Translations under genes and position numbers: made by a program
The notes under the pieces: model-generated
Databases searched by the model: none
Told to the model about the DNA's origin: nothing
The model's input: the letters and a program-made list of their open reading frames with translations, nothing else
Shown here: in pieces, positions 5,489 through 14,218 of the stretch
Numbering within the stretch: the stretch's first letter is position 1
Layout: every line of letters starts with the position of its first letter
NCBI GenBank assembly: GCA_016929645.1
Contig: JAFGIK010000080.1
Coordinates: 1 to 34,024 of the forward strand
Direction: 5' to 3'
DNA from: Candidatus Dojkabacteria bacterium
GTDB lineage: Bacteria > Patescibacteriota > Dojkabacteria > SC72 > JAFGCJ01
Length of the DNA: 34,024 nucleotides

Positions 5489-7551
5489 TTTTTGATCAAA
5501 TTTTTCGACCAAAGCCCCAAGATTCATTAAATTCCATACAAGGAGTCCAGCTAAGTACCATAAATGATATTTCAGCTCTCTTAAACACAAAATCATCTCT
5601 TGAAAATACACTTAAATCAATTGCTCAAATCATTCCAAAGGTTTTAGGATGTAGATATGTCGGAATATTAATGCTAAAGAGTCATAAACATTCAGAGTAT
5701 AGATTTAGCCTTTCTACTACATCGATGCCAGCAACGCTTAACAGATTTGTAAAAAAAGCTGTTGGAGGAAATCTTAATGGATTGCCATATGTAATCAAGG
5801 GAAAAACAAGCATATTTGCCAAATCCGTAAAATCAAAAAAAATTGAATATACAAAAGATCTATATCAAAGTTTCCTTCCAATCATGCCAAAATCTCTTGC
5901 TTCGGCACTAGATTCAATAATCGCTAAACATATGCAGTTACTTGTTAGTATTCCGTTATTAGTAAATGATGAAACCCTTGGTGTTGTAGCTCTCGGTTGG
6001 AAAAACAAATACATAACAGACTCTGATAGGGTTGTAATGTCAACATTTGCAAATTTGGCATCAACAGCAATCCATATATCAAGATTATTTGAAGAAAAAG
6101 AAAAAGCTATTTTAGCAATAAAAGAGCAAAACTCAAACCTTCGATCTATTTTCAATCTCGTAAAAGCATTAAATCAAACCTTTAATAGCGACGAGGTAGC
6201 CAAAAAATCAATGAATGGTCTCCCTCAAAAGAAGTTTTTAATCGGAGGAATTTTATGTTCATACAATGCAAAAGAAAAAACGATTCAGGTTTGGACAATA
6301 ACAAAAAATAAATTGTCGGAAAAAGTCTCAAAGTTAGTCCGAGGTTTCAGTCAATACATAAAACATACAGATCATCCTGATTTTAAAAATGATATTTATG
6401 TCAGAGCTATTAAAACTAAATCCCCAGTATCAAGTACTGATATGGAAGAAATCTTAAGACCTATCCCTAATATATTTTATCCAACAATTCAAAAGATTTT
6501 AAAAATTAAGTCAGTCGTTGCCTATCCTGTCGTTAGTGAAAAAAATAAGGCTATTGCCGTAGTTTCGTATTTTATTAGGGATGAGCTATATGAAGATTTA
6601 TCTTATGATAAGAAAGAATTACTTTCTACGTATACTAATCAAATATCAATAGCACTCGGAAACGCAATATTTTTCCAAGGTCAGAGAAAAGCTGTTTTGG
6701 AACTAGACAAAAAAATCAGCGCTCTAAAGGAGGCCCGAAGAAAAGAACGAGATATCATAGATATCATGGGTCACGAGCTTCGTACCCCTATGAGTATAAT
6801 TCAGCTTAGTCATAAATATATTAGAGAAAAAATACTTCCAAAGGCTATGGAGAATCGTGATCCTACAAGTTTAGAAAAGCTTGAAAAATACCAAGATAGG
6901 CTAGAAGAAAGCATAAAAAGAGAAATTTGCTTACTTGAAACACTATCTGGAGTAACTAAAGTAGATAACGGTAAACTTGAACTGAGAAAAGAGCCTGTCA
7001 ATATCCTGGAAATTATCGAAACAGGAATACAGGAACAAAAGAAAAATGCGGAAGAAAAAAACTTACGCTTATCTTTTAAAAAGCCAGGTAAAAACAAAGT
7101 TACCCCTGAGGTGAACGCTGATAAAGTACGAATTCAACAAATATTTGATAATTTACTAAGTAATGCAGTCAAATATACATCAAAAGGAGGAGTAAAGGTG
7201 ACCGTTGATAACGATTCAGATTATGTAAAAGTTGACGTACAGGACACTGGTGAAGGTATTCCAGAAGAAGCAATCAAAAATCTAGGGAAAAAGTTCTTCA
7301 GAGTAAATCAGTATATTAAAGATAGCAAAGAAGCAGGTAAAGAAATTGTTCGTCCAGGCGGTACAGGATTAGGATTATATCTTACTTTTTCATTAGTCAA
7401 GGCCCATGGAGGAAAAATATGGGTTGAAAGCCAAGTTGGAAAAGGTAGCATATTTCATTTTACAGTTCCTGTTTACAAAAACCATATATCAGATAACAAG
7501 TCGAAATCCACAGAAAGAGATGTATTTAAAAGGTACGGATTAAAAAAATAA
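5485..7551 (+). CDS. Soluble GAF-GAF sensor histidine kinase
   Basis: A 688-residue kinase with no membrane segment, so it senses a cytosolic signal. Order: GAF domain about 35-200, second GAF-like domain about 225-400, a short coiled coil (400-425), then HisKA with H430 in GHELRTP (429-435). The HATPase domain follows with an N-box at N556 and N560, DTGEGIP at 587-593 and GGTGLGL at 625-631. All residues needed for autophosphorylation and ATP binding are present. No response regulator is adjacent, so its partner is encoded elsewhere or is the upstream unknown protein. The C-terminal 20 residues are a basic tail. ATG 5485 overlaps the preceding stop by 4 bases. Confidence 0.92.
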   Translation: MIFDQIFRPKPQDSLNSIQGVQLSTINDISALLNTKSSLENTLKSIAQIIPKVLGCRYVGILMLKSHKHSEYRFSLSTTSMPATLNRFVKKAVGGNLNGLPYVIKGKTSIFAKSVKSKKIEYTKDLYQSFLPIMPKSLASALDSIIAKHMQLLVSIPLLVNDETLGVVALGWKNKYITDSDRVVMSTFANLASTAIHISRLFEEKEKAILAIKEQNSNLRSIFNLVKALNQTFNSDEVAKKSMNGLPQKKFLIGGILCSYNAKEKTIQVWTITKNKLSEKVSKLVRGFSQYIKHTDHPDFKNDIYVRAIKTKSPVSSTDMEEILRPIPNIFYPTIQKILKIKSVVAYPVVSEKNKAIAVVSYFIRDELYEDLSYDKKELLSTYTNQISIALGNAIFFQGQRKAVLELDKKISALKEARRKERDIIDIMGHELRTPMSIIQLSHKYIREKILPKAMENRDPTSLEKLEKYQDRLEESIKREICLLETLSGVTKVDNGKLELRKEPVNILEIIETGIQEQKKNAEEKNLRLSFKKPGKNKVTPEVNADKVRIQQIFDNLLSNAVKYTSKGGVKVTVDNDSDYVKVDVQDTGEGIPEEAIKNLGKKFFRVNQYIKDSKEAGKEIVRPGGTGLGLYLTFSLVKAHGGKIWVESQVGKGSIFHFTVPVYKNHISDNKSKSTERDVFKRYGLKK

Positions 7552-7645
7552 ATCAGAAAAAGTTCCTATTTGATTAAATGCCCCATAGAAAACAAAAACA
7601 TGATATAGTATAATCATTACAAACAATTTTACTTCTTGTCATGTA

Positions 7646-8264
7646 ATGAAAATAGAGATAACTGGCTCAACTAATGGAATACATGAACAATCCAACCCTA
7701 GACAGCAGGCGTCAGTTATTGGCTCTCAAGCAGCCGCTGTATGCTACTCGGCTGATGGATGGAGAGCCATATTAGGAGAAAATCCCACATAAACAGGGCA
7801 AAGAATCGATAGAACTCTTAGAGATGGTCACGATTCAGTTTACGAGCGTACAGTATTCACATTCAATATTGAGGGTATTCCTAAATTTCTCGCAATGATT
7901 TTAAACAATGAACCACCATACTCAACATCCGAACGATCAGCGCGATACACAAAAATGGATTAATGATATCTCATCTTTAGAGCAAGTATTCCCTCAAGGA
8001 ACAATGATCAGAATAAAGGAACAAGGAACCGCAGATAGATTTATCTGGAAATTGCAACAAAGACTATGTGGGCGAGCGCATCCTGAAATAATGCAACAAG
8101 CCAAACGTACGCTTGAGGAGTATATTGCAGCTACAAAAAAAAGTCATCCGCACATCGCTGCTCGACTCAGCCAGTATAATAATGTACCAAAGTGTACGTT
8201 TCCAAATACCTCATGCACCTCCCCTTGCTCTTGGGGCAAAAATGCTTTAAAAAGGAATATATAA
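7646..8264 (+). pseudogene. thyX: Decayed flavin-dependent thymidylate synthase (ThyX)
   Basis: From ATG 7646 one frame encodes an N-terminal segment up to codon 48, then TAA at 7790-7792. The same frame continues with GHDSVYERTVFTFNIEGI and TSERSARYTKM up to TAA 7961-7963, matching the ThyX 'GH.S..EH..F.F.I.g' and 'S.RY' regions. The ThyX C-terminus then appears in another frame (the one opening at 7908): FPQGT, CGRAHPEI, and a Cys-rich end (KCTFPNTSC...C). About 50-60 residues normally lying between SARY and the PQGT segment are missing. So there are at least three lesions: a nonsense codon, a frameshift and an internal deletion. A TATAAT box at 7609-7614 remains upstream. Active dTMP synthesis must come from elsewhere. 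Confidence 0.75.
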
Positions 8265-8305
8265 GGGAATAGTCCCGAAATCTCAGAAAATACCAAGCAC
8301 CTTGA

Positions 8306-8689
8306 TCAATTTGGCTCGTAAGTTATATATAGCCTTACTCTAACACTGTCCCTATCGCCATCAGAGTTATCGTGATAACCTATAAAGTCAAAGTAATTTT
8401 GCCCTTCTTCTAATTGATACTCTTTGCCACGATAGCTACAAAGTTTATCAATATCTCTTTGGCTTTGCTTAATATTATCCAACCTAAGCTCGTCAATATT
8501 CTGGCAATCAAAACTTATATAAATGGAATCTGAATGAACAGTTGTTCTCGTATATGCTGGTCTAACAAGATCAAGAACTGGACCATTTTCCGAATAGCTG
8601 CCATCACAGGAAGACAAAAAAAATGCGAAAATAAAAATAACAAAAGGAAGAGCTAAAAGAGATAATGAGATTTTTGATTTGTTTTTCAT
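8306..8689 (-). CDS. Small predicted lipoprotein
   Basis: 127 residues. A basic start (MKNKSK) and a hydrophobic stretch lead to a lipobox LSSC with Cys28, so it is probably exported and lipid-anchored on the outer face of the membrane. The mature part is short and polar, with two further Cys (C57, C84 approximately) that could pair, and ends in beta-like RVRLYITYEPN. I do not recognise the family. A TATACT box on the minus strand (8701-8696) lies only 6 bases before the ATG, so the mRNA would be leaderless. It converges on the thyX remnant. Confidence 0.65.
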   Translation of the reverse strand: MKNKSKISLSLLALPFVIFIFAFFLSSCDGSYSENGPVLDLVRPAYTRTTVHSDSIYISFDCQNIDELRLDNIKQSQRDIDKLCSYRGKEYQLEEGQNYFDFIGYHDNSDGDRDSVRVRLYITYEPN

Positions 8690-8758
8690 AAATTTAGTAT
8701 AACATTATAATTTTATTTTAGTAAGAAATGCTCTAGCAGGGAAATATTAAATTAATGG

Positions 8759-8786
8759 TTGCAAGAGATATTATATTCTCTATAAT
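8759..8786 (+). promoter_or_regulatory. Promoter of the RecD/Dda-like helicase gene
   Basis: TTGCAA (8759-8764) and a perfect TATAAT (8781-8786) are spaced by 16 bases. The leader is about 68 bases and has no Shine-Dalgarno motif. Confidence 0.6.
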
Positions 8787-8860
8787 GTTAAACGTAATTC
8801 CACTTCGGTAGGAACAAAATATTTTGATTTAACTAACTACAACAGACCCGGAAAACATTT

Positions 8861-10027
8861 ATGCAACTCTCTCAAGATCAAAAAGACGTACTAGAAAAAC
8901 TTACGCAATGGTCAACAGCAAAACATAAGTCTCCGTTTATCACAGTGGGCGGTTATGCTGGAACTGGTAAAACTACAGTAATCGCACATCTACGAACAAA
9001 ATTACACAAGATTAATCCAAAGATAACAGTCGCTTTTTGTAGTTACACTGGTAAAGCAGCTCAAGTCCTCAAAAGCACACTCCACGAATCAAAATCTGTA
9101 TACAAAGGGGATATTATCGGTACGATTCACTCCCTAATTTACACCCCAATTGTTAATGATAAAGAAGAAATCACGGGATGGAGATTAAAGGATATTGATG
9201 AACTAGGCTACAAATTGATTATCGTTGATGAGGCTTCTATGATTGATGAAAGAATCTGGAATGATTTGTGCTCTTTTGACATACCAATAATTGCTGTTGG
9301 AGACCACGGACAACTGCCACCAGTTAATGGAAGATTTAATCTTATGCTTAAACCTCAGTTGCTTTTGGAGCAAATACATCGACAGGCCGAAGGAAACCCA
9401 ATCATAGAGATTTCAAGACTTGCAAGAGAACAAGGATTCATACCAGAAGGAAAATATGGACCCAAAGTAATGAAAATTATTAATCGAGATGAGGATTCAC
9501 AAGAAATAGTTAATGAGAATTTGATTAATTACAACAATGATACGCTAGTCCTATGTGGCTACAATATTACTCGGGTGAAACTCAACTCATTCATTCGCCA
9601 AAATCTTGAATTCTACTCTACTCAACCACAAGTCCAGGATCGTGTAATTTGCCTACGAAATAATCACGAAAAACAGATCTTCAATGGCATGATCGGGACA
9701 ATATATTCAATTGATAATTATGACGAATTATTGTATCAAGCAGAAATCAAATTTGATCTGGACAAATCAATATACAAGGGGTTAATTATTAAAGAACAGT
9801 TCAATGAATCTCAGGGATTGAACTTCACAAGAAAAAGGCTATTAACACTGAATTGCGATCTATTTGATTTTGGTTATGCGCTAACGGTTCACAAGGCTCA
9901 AGGTAGCCAAGCAAATAAAGTAATTTTGTTCGAACAAAGATTTAGCAAAATGAATGACGAAGATTGGAGACGATGGCTTTACACTGGCATAACTAGAGCA
10001 CAAAACGAATTACTGGTAATTGGGTAG
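8861..10027 (+). CDS. Superfamily 1B DNA helicase (RecD/Dda-like)
   Basis: A 388-residue ATPase of the RecD/Dda type, expected to move 5'-3' on single-stranded DNA during repair or replication. Walker A is GYAGTGKTT at 31-39 with K37. Motif II is DEAS at 123-126, and GDHGQLPPV is motif III. The C-terminal UvrD-like fold has VHKAQGSQ followed by YTGITRA near the end. It lacks the long N-terminal region of RecD2 and has no RecB/RecC neighbours, so it is a stand-alone compact helicase closer in size to phage Dda. It is transcribed alone from its own promoter. Confidence 0.9.
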   Translation: MQLSQDQKDVLEKLTQWSTAKHKSPFITVGGYAGTGKTTVIAHLRTKLHKINPKITVAFCSYTGKAAQVLKSTLHESKSVYKGDIIGTIHSLIYTPIVNDKEEITGWRLKDIDELGYKLIIVDEASMIDERIWNDLCSFDIPIIAVGDHGQLPPVNGRFNLMLKPQLLLEQIHRQAEGNPIIEISRLAREQGFIPEGKYGPKVMKIINRDEDSQEIVNENLINYNNDTLVLCGYNITRVKLNSFIRQNLEFYSTQPQVQDRVICLRNNHEKQIFNGMIGTIYSIDNYDELLYQAEIKFDLDKSIYKGLIIKEQFNESQGLNFTRKRLLTLNCDLFDFGYALTVHKAQGSQANKVILFEQRFSKMNDEDWRRWLYTGITRAQNELLVIG

Positions 10028-10134
10028 TGACTCTCATCGAGCTCAATGACGATAGCCCACTTAAGAAGACTCATATCATATATATTCCATCTATGTAGTA
10101 TAATACTAAAAGCTTAAATTATTTTTTCAAAAAA

Positions 10135-10767
10135 ATGAATCTCCAAGAAAAACTTAAACTCGTGGTCTCATCATCCCTCATCTCTTTTTGTATTGGTGCA
10201 TTATTATCGGGTGTTATTGTCTCAATAATATTTCTAAAAATAAATGAAAAGAAGAGCACAGAAACACAAGAAGTCACAGAATCAATAATCCTAGAGAAAA
10301 TTAACGATCAGGCATTCCTTGTAACAACCAACGTCATTACTGACGAAGAAGTAACCATTACTATAGACCAAGGATCTGAATGGTCAAATTTCTGGTGGGG
10401 ACATGAAATAGTGGCTGATGGTACAATGAAAGTTGATGTAGGGGTTAACCTTGCAAATCTAGACGACAAAGACATTTCTGTTGATCATTCAAGGAGAATT
10501 ATTACAATATCTCTTCCTGAAGCTGAGGTGTACGAGGTCTCTCTAATTGGTAAAATAAGTGCAGAAACTAAAAGTGGAATACTAAAACAAATACTAGCAA
10601 GTGATAGTGAACAGGATTTTAATCTGGCATTAGCTGAACTTCAGAAGAGTGCCGAGGAAGCAGTAAAAGATGACTCAGAGATTATGGAAGATTCAAGAGA
10701 ATCAGCCAAAAATCTTTTAGAATCTCTATTTCAAGAGACTGGATATAAAGTTGAATTTGATGAATAA
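10135..10767 (+). CDS. DUF4230 membrane-anchored protein
   Basis: A 210-residue protein with one N-terminal membrane segment (about 13-35) and an extracytoplasmic or cytoplasmic soluble domain. The arrangement (MKVDVGVNLANLD, then 'ISVDHSRRIITISLPEAEV', then a helical acidic tail) matches DUF4230, whose role is unknown. The helical C-terminus (about 150-205) is rich in Glu, Ser and Lys. A TATAAT at 10099-10104 is a likely -10. The acyltransferase gene follows after 34 bases on the same strand. Confidence 0.75.
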   Translation: MNLQEKLKLVVSSSLISFCIGALLSGVIVSIIFLKINEKKSTETQEVTESIILEKINDQAFLVTTNVITDEEVTITIDQGSEWSNFWWGHEIVADGTMKVDVGVNLANLDDKDISVDHSRRIITISLPEAEVYEVSLIGKISAETKSGILKQILASDSEQDFNLALAELQKSAEEAVKDDSEIMEDSRESAKNLLESLFQETGYKVEFDE

Positions 10768-10801
10768 TAATAGTATTAATTCACTCAGGTCATAATAAAC
10801 A

Positions 10802-11356
10802 ATGAAAGATATTCTTCGTAAGCTCGCTATAATAGCAAGCTTCTTATTCACTTTGAAATATAGGATATTTTATCACAACAGAGTAAAGTTTGGTAAAAAT
10901 TTTATTTGTAACTATAACCTTTATATAAAAGGACCTGGTAAAGTAATATTTGGTGACAACGTTAATGCATGGACAAACTTTGAACCAAACAGATTCCAAA
11001 CTTTTTCAAGTAACGCAGTTATCAAAATTGGATTGAATACAAGACTCAATGGGGTTTGGTGTCAGTCACGAAGTTCAATAAATGTTGGAAATGACTGTAT
11101 TGTTGGTTCTGCAATTATTATTGACACAGATTTTCATAGCTTAGGAATTGATAGAAAGACTAATACAAACATCCCATCCGAAGACATCGTTATAAAAGAT
11201 AATGTCTGGATTGCAGGACAATCCGCAATTTTGAAAGGTGTAAATATAGGGGAAAATTCAGTAGTTGGTTTCCGTGCAGTAGTAGCAAAAGATGTGCCTA
11301 AAAATTCAGTAGTTGCAGGAAACCCTGCAAATGTAGTAAAAATGATAAATGGATAA
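10802..11356 (+). CDS. Hexapeptide-repeat acyltransferase (left-handed beta-helix)
   Basis: A 184-residue acyltransferase of the WbbJ/NodL/maltose-acetyltransferase type, probably acetylating a sugar in a surface polysaccharide. Repeats with the [LIV]-G-x4 pattern run from about residue 25 to the end. The likely catalytic His lies in TDFHSL (near 116-121). The family's closing segment is present: VWIAGQSAILKGV, then IGENSVVG, then VPKNSVVAGNPA. The N-terminus has a short hydrophobic stretch (LAIIASFLF) that may associate with the membrane. No other polysaccharide genes are nearby, so the substrate is unknown. Confidence 0.85.
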   Translation: MKDILRKLAIIASFLFTLKYRIFYHNRVKFGKNFICNYNLYIKGPGKVIFGDNVNAWTNFEPNRFQTFSSNAVIKIGLNTRLNGVWCQSRSSINVGNDCIVGSAIIIDTDFHSLGIDRKTNTNIPSEDIVIKDNVWIAGQSAILKGVNIGENSVVGFRAVVAKDVPKNSVVAGNPANVVKMING

Positions 11357-11402
11357 GCTGTTTTCTTAGATTCTCAATTAATTAAATTTTTTTAAATTTT
11401 TT

Positions 11403-12140
11403 ATGAAATTTCAAATAATTGGCGACGATATGCAGGCAATTGTTATGAATTTAGAGAAAGGTGAGCGTGTGACTGCAGAATCAGGTGCAATGATGTACAT
11501 GAAAGGAGACATCACTATAGATGCCGAACTTCGCGGTGGCATACTTGGCGGTTTAAAAAGAGCTTTAGTCAAAGAAAGTCTCTTCATGGTAAATTATGAT
11601 GCTAAATCTGACAATGCTGAAGTCGCATTTGCTCCATCATATCCGGGACATATTAGAAAATTTTCTCTAAATGGAAATTCAATGATATGTCAAAAAAATG
11701 CATACGTATGCTCAGTAGGAAATATTGAAACAGATATTGAATTTACTAAAAAACTTGGATTTGGATTCTTTGGCGGAGAGGGATTTATACTTCAGAAGAT
11801 TAAAGGTGAAGGTGAGGTTTTCATCCACGCAGGTGGCAATTTTGTCGAGAAAGAACTTGTCGAAGATGAATATATAGATGTTGATACTGGCTGTATTGTC
11901 GCAATGGATGATACTGTAGATTATGATATTAAATCAATTGGTAATATTAAAACCAGTTTATTTGCAGGAGAAGGCTTATTTGTAGCCCATCTTAAAGGTC
12001 CAGGAAAGGTTTTGATTCAAACGCTTCCATTTTCAAGAATGGCTGGAAAAATACTTGGTGCTGTACAAGGCGGACGTGGAGAGGTTCGCGGTGCAGCAGG
12101 CATTGGCGGAAGTATAATCAAAAGCATAATTAGCGGATAA
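11403..12140 (+). CDS. AIM24 family protein (TIGR00266)
   Basis: A 245-residue all-beta protein of the AIM24/YwcC-like family, which is widespread in bacteria and archaea and related to a yeast mitochondrial protein; its bacterial function is not established. Family marks are the opening phrase 'ESGAMMYMKGDI', repeated Gly-rich beta hairpins (FGFFGGEGFILQKIKGEGEVFIHAGG) and a Gly-rich C-terminus. Length is normal. It is preceded by an extremely AT-rich spacer (two T-runs) without a Shine-Dalgarno motif, and ends before a hairpin shared with the convergent glycosylase gene. Confidence 0.88.
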   Translation: MKFQIIGDDMQAIVMNLEKGERVTAESGAMMYMKGDITIDAELRGGILGGLKRALVKESLFMVNYDAKSDNAEVAFAPSYPGHIRKFSLNGNSMICQKNAYVCSVGNIETDIEFTKKLGFGFFGGEGFILQKIKGEGEVFIHAGGNFVEKELVEDEYIDVDTGCIVAMDDTVDYDIKSIGNIKTSLFAGEGLFVAHLKGPGKVLIQTLPFSRMAGKILGAVQGGRGEVRGAAGIGGSIIKSIISG

Positions 12141-12154
12141 ACGAATTCGATGTT

Positions 12155-12182
12155 GAGGCCCATGGCAAAAGCTGCGGGCCTC
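12155..12182. terminator. Hairpin between convergent AIM24 and glycosylase genes
   Basis: GAGGCCC (12155-12161) pairs with GGGCCTC (12176-12182) across a 14-base loop, in which GC/GC around AAAA can pair further. There is no T-run on either side, so termination is plausible but unproven. Confidence 0.5.
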
Positions 12183-12225
12183 TACTCTGAAATAACTCAT
12201 CTCACAGCAACGCATTACCTACAAA

Positions 12226-13056
12226 TCAAAACAAATTCCCTTTTCTCGCTGCTTCAAATAGGAAGCTACCTGCGTAACCAGCATATTTTCCAAATTTACT
12301 GATTGCAAAATCATGTACTTCATCGTACTTCGCTTTTTCATTAAGATTGTATAATTTATTAAATACTTTTCTTGTCCATACATCAATAGGCATCCGATCT
12401 AAATGATTGAAAGAAAAAAGCATAACGCAATCAGCTATCTTATCCCCAACACCATGAAAAGTTTTAAGTTGATTTCTCAACAATAATGGCTCATATTCTT
12501 TTAAATTCGTAATATTTGAATAAGAATTAATTTTCTGAGCCGCTGATAACATGTATTTACCACGAAATCCTACTTTAGCCTTGCGAATCTCATCTTCGCT
12601 AATTGTGGCTAATTTGTCTAACGAAGGAAAAGCATAGAAATTCTTCCATAATTTCGTGCCAAAAAGTTGTGACATTAAAGCTAATTGTCTGCGTATATTC
12701 GCTATACTGTTATTTGCAGAATCAATAAATGAAATAATAGTTTCATAAGGATCTTGCCTTAGTATTCTATACCCTGATTCAGTAGCTAGTGACTTTCTTA
12801 TGAATGGATCATCAACTATAGAATTAATAATATCATCATACCGTTCGTTAATTGAGAAATAATTAATTATCTCATTTTCACTAATATCTCCGTAAACAAC
12901 CTCAATCACATTCTGAGCGCCTTTTTGAGACGCCTTTAGAACGCTTGAACCGATAACACCAAAATAATTGTGTCCGACCCTATTCCACCGAAATGTCTGA
13001 CCTGATAACAATGTTTTTTCTAAAGAATAAGTTGCTGAATCAAATGTAATTTTCAT
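12226..13056 (-). CDS. 8-oxoguanine DNA glycosylase/AP lyase, OGG1 type
   Basis: A 276-residue base-excision repair enzyme that would remove 8-oxoguanine opposite C. The OGG1 N-terminal domain is recognisable (GQTFRW near 19-24), followed by SFIDSANNSIANI (the OGG1 'SxxNNN' loop). The helix-hairpin-helix-GPD motif is FHGVGDKIADC with catalytic Lys206, and the Asp of PIDVWTRKV is D225. All catalytic residues are present. OGG1-type enzymes are less common in bacteria than MutM. ATG at 13056 is preceded by an AT-rich stretch. The gene lies after the dcw cluster with a 49-base gap. Confidence 0.9.
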   Translation of the reverse strand: MKITFDSATYSLEKTLLSGQTFRWNRVGHNYFGVIGSSVLKASQKGAQNVIEVVYGDISENEIINYFSINERYDDIINSIVDDPFIRKSLATESGYRILRQDPYETIISFIDSANNSIANIRRQLALMSQLFGTKLWKNFYAFPSLDKLATISEDEIRKAKVGFRGKYMLSAAQKINSYSNITNLKEYEPLLLRNQLKTFHGVGDKIADCVMLFSFNHLDRMPIDVWTRKVFNKLYNLNEKAKYDEVHDFAISKFGKYAGYAGSFLFEAARKGNLF

Positions 13057-13105
13057 AGAGAATTATGATAATAAAAAAGCTTCACGAAACCATAGTGAAA
13101 TCAAA

Positions 13106-14209
13106 CTACAGATACAAAGCAATAGCTGCACCAACCAAACCAAATACAGCAGAAAAGAAATAAAATCTCATAACAATTTTCTCAAGGCTCCAGCCAATCA
13201 TTTCAAAATGATGATGAATTGGAGCCATTTTAAATATTTTTCTTAAAAAAAATGTGGCAAAAAAGACTTGAATAACATCTGAGAAAATTTCCATAAAGAA
13301 TATTACACCGAAAAAAGGAAGTAATATCGCTCTATTTATTGAAATTGCAATAAATGCAAATAGCAATCCAAGAGGAATTGTTCCAATATCACTCATTTCA
13401 ACTCTTGCAGGAGGAATGTTGAAGTAGTAAAAAGTTAATTCAGAGCCAACAACAACCATACACAAGTGTCCGAGCCAGAGAAATCCTAGTGCATAACAAA
13501 CAACGCCAAGAATGGCAAATGATATTGCATGATTTCCAGCAGAAAGACCATCAATTCCATCAGCGACTGAAAAACCTAATGCAAAAATCACAAAGAATGA
13601 CGTAGTAATAAGAACTGACCAAAAGCCAATATTTAAATCACCGATAACTGGCAACCAAAAATTTGCTCCTTTAGTTGACTGGTATATCAAGATGGCAATA
13701 ACAAATGAAACAATAATTTCTATGAACAATTTTTTTGATGCTTGTAGACCAGTTTTAACACTTCCAGCATCATCGACACTGCGGCTAAATAATTTGAATG
13801 GCCAGGAAAGATATTTAAAAAGTAACCATATAGGATAGCAACAGTAAACTATGGGGTTTACGTCACTATATACTACAGGCGTTTGAGAACCATTTTTTTT
13901 ACCAATTACATCATAAAAATCGTCAAGAAACCCTATTATACCGCCACCTAATATAATTATTAATGGTAAATATCCAAGTCTATTTTGCATACCTAATGAA
14001 AAATAAAGAATTGTAACAGTTAGAATAATTATGATACCACCCATAATTGGCACACCTATATTCGTCTTCTTAGTCTTACTATGTTCTTGCACCTCAACTT
14101 TACCATGTTGGCGAAATTTAAGACGATAGAGAATCTCAATAATCAATGGTGCAATGATAAGGCTTAGAATTAATGATATTAAAATGTAAATTACAGGTGA
14201 TATTGTCAT
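13106..14209 (-). CDS. mraY: Phospho-MurNAc-pentapeptide transferase
   Basis: A polytopic membrane enzyme of 367 residues that transfers phospho-MurNAc-pentapeptide from UDP to undecaprenyl phosphate, giving lipid I. About ten hydrophobic helices are visible. Signature residues are present: the LDDFYD aspartates near 95-100, VADGIDGLSAG and the late HHHFEMIGW. Between the first motif and the next helix is a polar loop longer than in E. coli (about 102-160). It is the last gene of the cluster, 9 bases after murF. MurG, which would use its product, is not in this window. Confidence 0.95.
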   Translation of the reverse strand: MTISPVIYILISLILSLIIAPLIIEILYRLKFRQHGKVEVQEHSKTKKTNIGVPIMGGIIIILTVTILYFSLGMQNRLGYLPLIIILGGGIIGFLDDFYDVIGKKNGSQTPVVYSDVNPIVYCCYPIWLLFKYLSWPFKLFSRSVDDAGSVKTGLQASKKLFIEIIVSFVIAILIYQSTKGANFWLPVIGDLNIGFWSVLITTSFFVIFALGFSVADGIDGLSAGNHAISFAILGVVCYALGFLWLGHLCMVVVGSELTFYYFNIPPARVEMSDIGTIPLGLLFAFIAISINRAILLPFFGVIFFMEIFSDVIQVFFATFFLRKIFKMAPIHHHFEMIGWSLEKIVMRFYFFSAVFGLVGAAIALYL

Positions 14210-14218
14210 ATCAAATTA

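Noticed and set aside
7908-8264. 118-residue frame as an independent gene
   Set aside because: Its content matches the C-terminal end of ThyX in a shifted frame following the N-terminal thyX remnant; better explained as part of one pseudogene.
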